Source: Pegea sp. RAD2-039 (lineage: Eukaryota; Chordata; Thaliacea; Salpida; Salpidae). Taken from it: a DNA stretch of 64,000 bases. The stretch's first letter is position 1. Every line of letters begins with the position of its first letter. Below, one piece after another: positions 54,850 through 64,000 of this stretch. The DNA is taken from the NCBI GenBank assembly GCA_034620365.1, contig JAQGEQ010000020.1:744001-808000 (forward strand), given 5' to 3'. Below the pieces are notes generated by a model. That model was not told the DNA's origin, made no database searches, and saw nothing but the letters and a program-made list of their open reading frames with translations. A program made the position numbers and the translations under genes.

Positions 54850-55728
54850 ATGAGTAAAGAAGAAGAAGCTGAGGACATGTTCCAGTTAGTTTTTCACGCC
54901 ATATCGAAACAAAACGGTAAGGTCAATCAAATGAAGAGCAAAGAAATAAGAGATCTTCTTAAAGAAAACGGCCTTAGAAGTGAAGGATTTAAAAACATAA
55001 TAAGAAAGCGCCTAAAGACACATTATAAGAGACAGGAACTATCAAAATCTCTTCCTGAAATGCTACCTGAGAACTTGTTGCTTCCTTTTTATATTGTGAT
55101 TGATTTTGAAGCTACTTGTACTAAATCAGAGCCTCAAGAATACCTAAATGAGATAATTGAGTTTCCAGCTGTTTTATATGATTCTAAAACTAAACAGGTA
55201 GTTAGTAGGTTTCATAGTTACTGTAAGCCGCTGATAAATCCCCTTCTATCAGATTACTGTACAGATTTAACTGGAATAACACAAGAACAAGTTGATGAAG
55301 CTCCAGTTTTTTCTACTGTCATTAAACAATTTGTTGATTGGTTAGAGTCAAATGACATCAATATAAATGAAATCAATGAAAATGTAGCTTTTGTCACTGA
55401 TGGTAGCTTTGACTTTAGCTACTTTTTGAATATACAATGTGAACTAAGTGAAATACCTTATCCTGAATGGGCCAAACAATGGATTAATTTGAAAAAAATT
55501 TATTGTAATGGTTATAAACTTTCTAAAAATTCATTATCTGCTATGTTAGAAAGCTTAGATTTACCATTTGAAGGAAGACTACATTCAGGTAAAGATGATG
55601 CAAACAACATCATGAATGTTTTTAAAATCATAGTTGAAGACGGTTTAGGCATTTCAATTAATGAAGCCCTTGTAAATGGTAGACGACAAAATGTTAAACG
55701 CACTTTAAAAACTTCTATGCCTGATTAA
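54850..55728 (+). CDS. ERI1: 3'-5' exoribonuclease ERI1 (intronless)
   Basis: ERI1 trims histone mRNA stem-loops and the 3' end of 5.8S rRNA, and limits small RNAs. One uninterrupted frame of 292 residues follows the ATG at 54850. Residues 20-65 look like the SAP domain (NQMKSKEIRDLLKENGLRSE). The DEDDh exonuclease domain has motif I FYIVIDFEATC, IIEFPAVL, LTGITQEQVDEAP, motif II VTDGSFDFSYFLNIQCELS and motif III RLHSGKDDANNI with its His and Asp. All catalytic residues are present. The human protein is about 349 residues, so this version is shorter at the N-terminus. It is the only multi-domain gene in the window with no coding intron. The frame continues upstream to 54799 without an ATG, but an acceptor-like site there suggests that part is leader or intron. 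Confidence 0.93.
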   Translation: MSKEEEAEDMFQLVFHAISKQNGKVNQMKSKEIRDLLKENGLRSEGFKNIIRKRLKTHYKRQELSKSLPEMLPENLLLPFYIVIDFEATCTKSEPQEYLNEIIEFPAVLYDSKTKQVVSRFHSYCKPLINPLLSDYCTDLTGITQEQVDEAPVFSTVIKQFVDWLESNDININEINENVAFVTDGSFDFSYFLNIQCELSEIPYPEWAKQWINLKKIYCNGYKLSKNSLSAMLESLDLPFEGRLHSGKDDANNIMNVFKIIVEDGLGISINEALVNGRRQNVKRTLKTSMPD

Positions 55729-55923
55729 AACTAATTTTGTTTGGTATTACATAATACTGAAGTTTTTGTTTATTATGTTTAAATCTGCAAGACTCGTCTT
55801 GTTAATGTCTGTTGGTTTAAATTGTCGATTTAATGTCAATGTATAACGAACTTTCTTTTTCTATGTTATCTTATTCTTTTTTGAATTTTTCAGTCATAGA
55901 AATTTATAGTTGAAATTATAAAA

Positions 55924-57784
55924 ATGGTTCAAAAAATGATTTCTAGACCAAGCGTTGGAAAGAAAATGCAATTCCAAAACAAGGAAAAACCAACTCAAAT
56001 CCGTGATAGTAATATTCAAGCTGCTAAAGCTGTAGCAGACTCTGTCAGGACCAGTCTTGGCCCCAAAGGAATGGATAAAATGATCCAAGATGAAAAGGGT
56101 GATGTCACCATCACTAATGATGGAGCTACTATTCTAAAACAAATGAAAGTTTTACATCCTGCTGCTAAAATGCTGGTGGAGCTTTCAAAAGCTCAAGATA
56201 TTGAGGCTGGAGATGGTACAACTTCAGTTGTTGTTATTGCTGGAAGTCTGTTAAATGCTGCCTCTAAGCTCCTCGGCAGAGGGTTGCATCCTACCACCAT
56301 ATCTGATTCATTTCAACTGTGTGCTGCTAAATCAGTGGAAATTTTAACAGCTATGTCAAAACCAATTGAATTAACTGATAAAGAAACCCTTCTTAAAAGT
56401 GCAAACACTTCTCTTAATTCTAAAGTGGTCTCTCAATATTCTGGAGTTCTTGGTCCAATGGCTGTTGATGCAGTGCTGAAAGTGAGTTTTTTAATTTAAG
56501 AAATTATTTATGTTGTGTTATTAGCTTCTCTAATATACAATTCCTATTAAGTTCAGATAAATTTTATTAAATAGAAACAATTTCCTAGTGACTGACAAGA
56601 TCCACCTTTGTAAGAAATCTCATTTTTTAGGTTGTGGACAAAAATAATCCTGAACTGGTTGATTTGAGAGATATCAAAGTGATTCCTAAAATTGGAGGAA
56701 CTGTTGAAGATACTGAACTTGTAGATGGATTAGTTCTTACTCAGAAAACCTTGTCTGGATCAAGCGGTGGTTTGAGACGAGTTGAAAAAGCCAAAATCGG
56801 ATTAATCCAATTTTGTTTGTCTGCTCCTAAAACTGACATGGACAATCAAGTTGTGTTGAGTGATTACACACAAATGGACAAAGTTCTACGTGAAGAACGA
56901 CAATATACCTTGAACCTGGTGAAGCAAATCAAAAAGTCCGGCTGTAATGTCCTGCTTATTCAGAAGTCAATTCTTCGTGACGCTATCTCAGATTTAGCAC
57001 TTCACTTTTTGAACAAAATGAAGATTCTTGTTGTAAAAGATATTGAGCGTTCAGACATCGAATTTGTTTGCAAAAGCACCGGCTGCAAACCAATCGCTAG
57101 TATCGATCACTTCAACCCCGAAATGCTTGCTACTGCTGAACTAGTCGAAGAAATAAGCGTTGGTTCCGGTAGGGTAGTTAAGGTAAGATCTTTCTCAGTT
57201 TGTTCAAATTAGTTGAGATGAAATCTGTTTGCAGTTTACTGGCTGCAATGTTGGTTTGAGAACTGTCTCAATTGTTGTACGTGGATCGAATAAGCTAGTT
57301 CTTCACGAAGCCGACCGCTCGATTCATGACGCTTTGTGCGTCATCAGATGCTTGGTGAAAAAGCGAGCCATCATCGCGGGGGGTGGTGCCCCTGAAACTG
57401 AACTTGCTGTTCAGTTACAAAAGTATGGCAGGACCTTGAGTGGTATGGAAGCGTACTGCTTTCAAGTGAGTAGTTTCATATTTACTTCTTTATCTCTTCA
57501 CTTCCGGCTTACAGGCATACTCTGAAGCGCTTGAAGTCATTCCATACACTCTCTCTGAAAATGCTGGTCTTAACCCTATTGAAACTGTAACTGATTTACG
57601 AAACCGACACGCGAATGGGGGTCAAAGCTTTGGTATCAACGTAAGAAGAGGTGGAATCTCTGATATGTACCAGGAGAATGTAGTACAACCTTTGTTAGTT
57701 TCAATTAGTGAGATTACACTTGCTACTGAAACTGTTCGAAGCATTTTGAAAATCGATGACATCGTCAATGCTTTTGGTCGATAA
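55924..57784 (+). CDS. CCT4: T-complex protein 1 subunit delta (CCT4)
   Basis: CCT4 is one of eight subunits of the cytosolic chaperonin TRiC/CCT, which folds actin and tubulin. Exons 55924-56481, 56631-57182, 57235-57465 and 57515-57784 join in frame to give 536 residues (human CCT4 539). Group II chaperonin motifs are intact: [31 protein letters not shown] and [13 protein letters not shown]. Delta-specific stretches include [20 protein letters not shown] and [10 protein letters not shown], and the end reads [20 protein letters not shown]. The start lies 195 bases after the ERI1 stop on the same strand, with an acceptor-like GAATTTTTCAG 30 bases before the ATG. This spacing makes an operon with ERI1 possible. 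Confidence 0.97.
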
Positions 57785-58356
57785 ATGTATTTTGTTGTTG
57801 CTAGAAAATATTGTTTTGTTTGACTCTAGAGGCTGTGTGTTTCTAGATTAGTATTAATATTTCATTTCAAAGATTTTCCAACTAGTAGGAAAGCTTTAAG
57901 CATGTCTTTTCAGTTAATGATAGATGTATACGGTAAATATTATCATGCTTTACAATAAATTACAAGTCTCTACAAATTATTACTGTCCAATAAGTTTGTG
58001 AGAATTATTTAGATTTATTTGGTAAAGTAGAAAAATATTTTATACTGAAATAGGAATCAAAGTAATTAACAAAAACAATTATAGAATTTGAAATTGTTTA
58101 AACAGTGATATACAAATCTCTAACTGCATCTGGGTTTCATGACAATTAAGTAGTTTTTCAATTTTAGCAAACTCAGATGGCAGTTTTACAATAAAATTAA
58201 ATCTTAAAATTAAATCGATTTAAAACTGACTGAATCTCTCAAGAGTTGCTTTTGTAAACAAATTCTACAATACTGGTGAATACTCAAATAAGATTTCAAG
58301 ACGATTTATTTAGATAAATACTAAAAGGAGAATTAATAAAGAATTTAAAAACATTT
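57785..58356. other. Convergent 3' region between CCT4 and the neugrin-like gene
   Basis: Two 3' untranslated regions face each other here. Nothing else seen. Confidence 0.5.
57954..57959 (+). terminator. Polyadenylation signal of CCT4
   Basis: AATAAA 170 bases after the CCT4 stop codon. Confidence 0.5.
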
Positions 58357-60000
58357 TTAAACAATTTTATACAAAAATCGTCCACTTTCATCATAGAAAT
58401 TAACATTGTCAGTTGTTACAAGTTTAAATGGTTTAATCTCAGCTGGTTCAGGTTCTTCTATCAAATGATCAGTATCCTCTTCGTCTTCAAGATCTTCTGA
58501 CTCTAAATCCTCTTCCATATTATCCGCAAATAAATCTTCATAGTGAAGATCTGATTCAAAGATGTTTTCCGGTTGTATCGAATCTTCATCACATATATCT
58601 TCAATAGATCTGAAAACTTCTAGATTTCGAAAGACTGAATGATTAGATGAGAATTTGGCTTCTTCAATGTTTTGAAACCATTTATTACTATATAAGAAAG
58701 ATTCCTTATTTTTTTTCATCTTTTTTTTAGAAGTTTCAGTTCTGTTTATGTTTTCATAAATCTGAAGACTTTTTCCAAGATCAGAGTGTATAGCATCTTC
58801 TGCTTTATAAAGATTATTTGATCGCTTTCTGCCTAAAACAATAGCATCAACTCTTCTTCTGGTCTCTTCATCTGGTACACTGGTTCCCCGAACAATTCTT
58901 GCGATTGTCTGAAACAAAAAAAGCAATTTTTCTCACACGAGTAGAACTATCTATGAATTAGCTATAATTTTTTATATCATCATCAAGTACTTTGATAACC
59001 TTATTTTTTTCTAAAATATAATTTACTAATAATCAGAAGAAAACATTTATTTATAAAAATTAATGAAATCAATGATAAGATAATTAACTATAAACTTTAT
59101 ACACAATTTAATTAGTGCTTTTAACATTGAATCAAAACAGGATCTTAATCTAACAAAAGAAATTTAGAGTAAATAAATCATGAATAATTTATATTATATA
59201 AAATTGAATTACATCTGGTTTGCTTCCAAATGAAATAGCAAGATTTTTATAAGTCCAAACATAAGGGTCTTCTTGATGTAAAAATCTAATTTGTTCCATT
59301 TGTTTATAAGTAAACTGTCTGGTCATATCTTTTGGAGCTGATTTTTTCCATTTCATTGCAGTGATTACTTTGCTTTTCTCAATTTTAGCTTTCCTAAATT
59401 AAGAAAGAATTTAATTTAAAGTATTTAATTGTAACTTAAAGTGTCCTTCAACTTGAAGTTGATTACAAATAAATGATCTAGGCATAACAGAATGCTATAT
59501 TTATTGACATAAATGTATAAAAGAAGTTTGTTTAAAAATTCTAACAACTAGTTAATATTTTTGGTAAAATAAGTTAGTTGATTTTTTTAAAACCATTATT
59601 TAAAAATTAAAATGGTAAACAATTAAAATAATAAACATTTATTAAAATATCAGTAAATGCAGTAAAACTTTTATATAAAATAAAATTTAATATTTTAAAT
59701 AGTTATTTGATTATAAGTATTTATCAAAATAAAGTTATTAACCTCTAAATAAAAAAAAATTAAATAAACTTACTCTAACAAACTTTTTTCAAAATCTATT
59801 GCTTCATTTATTTTTGTGTTTTGTCTCGCTATATCATCAAGAAAACCTTTAACATATCTTTCATTATATTTTGTTTCTCTATTCATCAAATGATTTTTTC
59901 GCCTGTTCTTAATATGGGAGGTTGAAAAGTAAAATTGCTCTTGTCTCATTCCAACATGAGTAACCAAAACTCTTAATTTTGTTGAGCAAAGCATTGCCAT
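58357..60000 (-). CDS. NGRN: Neugrin-like protein (NGRN family)
   Basis: Exons 60000-59774, 59393-59213 and 58908-58357 join in frame to give 319 residues. The second exon and the start of the third carry the neugrin core: FTYKQMEQIRFLHQEDPYVW, TYKNLAISFGSKPD, then TIARIVRGTSVPDEETRRRV. Human neugrin has MEQIRYLHEEFPESWTVPRL at the same place. Neugrin is a mitochondrial protein needed for 16S rRNA and mitoribosome function, associated with RNA granules. The start (MAMLCSTKLRVLVTHVGMRQ) is basic and amphipathic, as expected for a mitochondrial targeting sequence. The C-terminal third is acidic (SEDLEDEEDTDHLIEEPEP) and probably disordered. An acceptor-like TTTGCTTTAG lies 24 bases before the ATG. 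Confidence 0.78.
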
Positions 60001-61273
60001 AAATACTTTTAGATAAATTTTAATCTAAAGCAAATTGTTAACTTTTGTTGGTAGAAATCTATTACTGGATAGAAAAATTAAAGCAATTTTACTTATATGA
60101 TAACTTATACAATAATAATCTGCTTTTTAGGAAAGCTTAATGTAATGATATATTAAACCCATGATAGTTTTTTTAAAGTAATCTATTTAACAAGCCTTAT
60201 TTCATAAATTTAAGTAAACTTAAATAAATACAGTTCTGTAATAAACTTTCCAATTATTTATAAAAGAAAACATTGATTTTATGAGATATAATGGCTTTTT
60301 ATAATTAAAAAAAAATTGAAACGTTTTAAAAATTGGAAAAAAAAAATTTAAAGAAAGTTTACTGGCTAGCTTTAAGTAAGTTTATATAATATCATAAAAA
60401 TCTTATCTATTTTTTTTTATTATAATTGCATAACCAAATTACCAAAAATATCAAGGATACTAATCTTGTTTTACCTAAGCATACTTGAAGCTTAAAATTA
60501 AAACAAATCTTAATTAGAATAAAGTGAATCAATAAAAAAATTCGACTATAAAGATGACACAAGAACAAACAATTTCAATAAGTTTACAAATTTCTAATTT
60601 TATTACAATTTTTTGTTGAATCAAATAGCTGCTGTCTTTATAAACTTGAAAATTATAATAACATCTAATAATGTAATTGCGCTTTATAATAACTTTAATC
60701 TTAAAGTTGAAGTATCATTTCTTGAAAAACTTTAGTATTTTCCATAATTATTTTTATGATGAATTGTTTATTCAAATACCTTTAAAGAAATTCTTAGCCA
60801 GATCATTATAATTAAATCTTTTTAGACTTAAAGTCTGCATTTGTATAGGAAACAAGCTTAATACTTTTGAGTGAGGTTTTTAGAGGCTAAATAAAGTTCA
60901 TAATCCAAAGTTTAAAAAGTCATTCAGTAGAAATGGATAAGTGCTTTGATTTGAGATAATTTTGTTTGAAATTGTTTTGCTTACATTATGGTTTTAATTA
61001 CTATCGTAGTTCTATGGAACAAAAATTTATAATATTAAAAAAAAAAGAAATAATTAAAATAAAGGGATTGAATTGTTTCACTAAAAAGTAAACAAAGTTA
61101 TCAATAACTTTTATAAAAATTATTAATAGTAAGAAAAGATTTATGATGAAGGAAATTGATGGTATCTTATAAAGATTATGACGTTACAATAAAGATAACA
61201 ACTTGTATCTAAGCTTTTACAATCTTACCAGTTTGTTGAAATAGTTTTGATAGGAATTTACAAATAACTGCAA
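60001..61273. other. Divergent intergenic region
   Basis: Very A+T-rich. It lies between the neugrin-like gene (-) and the unknown gene (+). An acceptor-like CAATCTTACCAG ends 42 bases before the ATG at 61274. No promoter motif is convincing. Confidence 0.45.
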
Positions 61274-64000
61274 ATGCAGATGAATCCAACTTTTTACAGC
61301 CGTGGCGTTTTTCCATCTATTTTTAATGTCAATGTAATTGACTTTGGATATCTGAAAAGCCAAAAAAAGGATTTTATTAACGATTTATTACTTGGTAAGA
61401 TAAGTAGAGATGATCTGCTTAAATACTTGAAAACCAAAAGTTCAAATAGCTGTGGGTTAAGTAGTAGATGTCATGAACAATTTACAAACATACACAATAT
61501 TTCGACAAAACTAACAGATGATGGGAAATTTTTCGACAAAGGTATTAACCAAGAAAGGCAGAAGTACTCACAATCAAAAGAAACCCCAGATGTTCAGTTG
61601 TACAATAAACAAAGGACAACTTATGAATTAAGAGGTGAAAATCAAGCAACAGAAATTCTAGTAAACAATTTACAAACAGGAGATTGCAAAACGGTCAAGT
61701 CGAGTTTCACAGGAGTCTTTATTGGAACTTTAACTGATGATGATGCTGGCAAAAATGATGAAGTTTATTTTATTCCTGTAAAAAATGGAAGTAGAAGAGA
61801 TTGTGGGGAGAGTAAAAGTCTTCTTGAAGACATGTATCAACAGATTTACGACAGAAAGCAAATTATTTCTTGTAAGCTAGACGCTTTTACAGAAAATACA
61901 ACTTTATCATCAAATTTTTCAAGTTTAAAATTGAATGAAAAACCGAATTTTTCGAATATAAAGCCTGGCACAGTAAGGAGAATGCGTAAGAGGTTCCGTC
62001 GACTTCAACATGCTGAGAAAAAGCGAGAAAAAAGACAGGGATTAACAGAAATGGAAATTACATCAAGTACGGATATTGAAAACTTAGAGGACTACAAAGT
62101 TAAATGTAGACTGTATAGACGCAGAAATCGTAAGAAAGTTTCTAAGAGCCATAGTGAGCCGAAAATGATTGTAGCTAGCAAGTCAGGAAATGGGAAGACT
62201 AGCGGAGAAAAAGAAAAGTTGACACAAAGCGAAAGAAAGAATAAAACAAAAACACAAAATGACCAAAAAATTAATAGTTCTACTAATCAAAGTAAAAAAC
62301 AAAGTTCAAGGCAAAATGATAAGTTTTCTGACGCTTCAGAAAGTTCTAAAGAATTTAACAAAAATGGATATTGGAATTCGATGTTAAAAGATCACAATAA
62401 GGAGTCATCCTTATCTACTAGTTCTAGTGATAGTGATACAAGCTTACAATCCTCTATCATAGAGGAATTGAAAATTGATCAGAAAATAAAAAGTTCAAGC
62501 GAGGCCGAGGTTTCAGTGAAACAAGTGGCACTGGAGACTAGTAGTCATCGGCTAACAAAGAAACAAGTTCATTCCACCAATGAAAAAGCATCCAGTACTA
62601 ACTTAAAAAGTGATTCTAAACCGATTCCAGCACCTAGGAAAAGTTTGAAGCAGAAGGAACTTAGGTATAGATGTAAATGTAATCGATTTCAAGTTGAACG
62701 AACTTCTTCATGTGAAACTACATCAACTGAATGTACTATGCTCTGGCGCACCATTAGAAACAATTTGAACCCTCCTTTTAGTAGACTGAGAGCTCAAACC
62801 AAAACACATGATGAAGATGAGGCAGTAAATGGATCAACTTCTACTCAGTAAGTAAAAAAAGTTTCAAGATCTATAATTTGATTATTTCCTTTAATTTTGT
62901 AGCTGATTATTTTGACACACTTTTTAAGAGATTTAAGTTGATATTATAAAATTCAATTCAACAAAAATAAGTTAAGCTTTTACTTACGTTATCATTCCAA
63001 AAGCAAAATTAAATAACTGAAATATTTATCAAAATTAGACTTGCAAATGCGGAGCAGGAAACATCAAATAATCGTACTTCAAATATTATTTCAAAACATT
63101 CAAAAGATACAATGTTAAAGCCTCCGGAAAATGCAACTCTAAAATATCGAGAAGATACGATTTTAAACCAGCAAGGTGAAACAAAGCCCCTAAAAAGAAG
63201 CGACAACTCGAAGTGTGTTCATAATTCCTGCCCATCTTTACGAAATCATTCAAATACTTTGTTAAAATCTTTGCAAGCAACCTCTTTATCAGCTCCTAGA
63301 GTAAATTCAGAAATTGAAGAAGTTATTCATGAAGTTCGTAATATATCTGAAGAAAACAGCATCAACCATGTTGTAGCAGGTTTCAATTATTCATAAAATT
63401 AAGTATTTAATCAAATATAAACCTTGGCTAAAATATTTATAACATTTATGAAAAAGTTCCAATTATAGACTTTATAATTTTAGGTGAAGATGCTTTAGAA
63501 GATACGATATCAATTGATGAATCAGAAATAAGCTTTTCAGAGTTACAAACAGAGCTGAAAAAACTGAACGAAATCAGATTTCGAACAGTAAAGACTGATT
63601 ACAAGATGAGTTCTATCTCTTCATCTCCATCTTTGACTGAAATTTCTAAGAATTATTTTGACAAATTTCAAAATATGGAAAAAGTTTATCCAATTTTCAC
63701 CCCTAAGAGCAAACAAAATAATGAAAATATTGAAGAAGATGAACAAAAATCACAATCAAATCACAAGATTCCTGAAATGTCGATGCGATGTTATAAAATT
63801 GACTCGAAATCAACTCCAATTGTGGCTAAAAATCAAGCTCAGTCGTCGAGAAAATTTGAAGAGTGTGAAGAGATGTGTAAGCTTCTGCAGCATCATGTTA
63901 CAAGCTTCATATCTTTATTTCTAAATTGTTTCTTCTTAATTTCAGTTAAAGTTCATGAAATATATCAAGAAAGTAAGGGACTAAGGACAATCTCAAATTT
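61274..64000 (+). CDS. Unrecognised, largely disordered protein (partial, runs off the window)
   Basis: Exons 61274-62847, 63039-63379, 63484-63876 and 63946-64000 join in frame; the gene continues past the edge. I do not recognise the family. The first 45 residues look folded or motif-like (FYSRGVFPSIFNVNVIDFGY, then DFINDLLLGKISRDDLLKYL). Most of the rest is Ser-, Lys-, Asn- and Glu-rich low-complexity sequence. A very basic patch lies near residues 230-290 (VRRMRKRFRRLQHAEKKREK, then CRLYRRRNRKKV), possibly nuclear or RNA-binding. A proline/basic SH3-ligand-like PIPAPRKSLK and a short Cys cluster (YRCKCNRFQVERTSSC) lie near residues 450-475. A later exon has a short acidic/helical stretch (SFSELQTELKKLNEIRFRTV). 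Clean splice sites and a single long first exon argue for a real gene. Confidence 0.7.

Overview
The window is nuclear DNA of an animal. It is strongly A+T-rich (roughly 70% or more by eye). Its genes are split by short GT-AG introns, often 40-150 bases, with long A+T-rich gaps between them. The protein set is metazoan: a fibulin-type extracellular matrix protein, ATRIP, cytosolic malate dehydrogenase, NSUN4, ELYS, MAD1, glycogen phosphorylase, POLE2, a metallothionein, ERI1, CCT4 and a neugrin-like protein. I lean towards a tunicate, with moderate confidence only. The metallothionein is a single 39-residue, 12-cysteine domain with a chordate-like start (MDPCDC), as I recall for ascidians, and many genes have a splice-acceptor-like site 1-55 bases before the start codon, as expected where spliced-leader trans-splicing occurs.

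Layout: 1-5.5 kb, 3' end of a fibulin-like gene (+). 7.1-11.1 kb, ATRIP (-). 12.8-14.7 kb, MDH1 (+, complete, 333 aa). 15.4-16.0 kb, LINE 3' fragment. 16.5-18.1 kb, NSUN4 homologue (+) lacking both catalytic cysteines. 18.65 kb, tRNA-Leu(UAA) (-). 20.2-30.1 kb, ELYS/AHCTF1 (-), whose C-terminal part is built from very large coding tandem repeats. 31.4-32.1 kb, decayed Tc1/mariner element. 34.5-37.9 kb, MAD1 (-). 40.3-44.3 kb, glycogen phosphorylase (+) with a 78-bp internal direct duplication that appears to break the reading frame. 44.5-47.2 kb, POLE2 (-). 49.8-50.1 kb, second copy of the LINE 3' end. 50.6-51.2 kb, metallothionein (+). 54.85-57.8 kb, ERI1 then CCT4 (+), 195 bases apart. 58.4-60.0 kb, neugrin-like gene (-). 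61.3 kb to the edge, an unrecognised, probably disordered protein (+, runs off the window).

The genes are mostly independent housekeeping genes, not a pathway cluster. ATRIP, ELYS, MAD1 and POLE2, all on the minus strand, act in replication, checkpoint or nuclear-pore/kinetochore biology; I treat that as coincidence unless conserved elsewhere.

The most unusual feature is the ELYS repeat block at 21.37-24.41 kb. Three adjacent arrays with periods of 39, about 24 and 21 bp share one 12-base palindrome, GATGACGTCATC. It encodes Asp-Asp-Val-Ile on both strands and contains the canonical CRE/ATF site TGACGTCA. The second notable observation is the NSUN4 homologue with Ser and Asn in place of the two catalytic cysteines. 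The third is the phosphorylase lesion. Exon boundaries are hand-derived from splice consensus and reading frame; they are exact where exon lists are given and approximate elsewhere.
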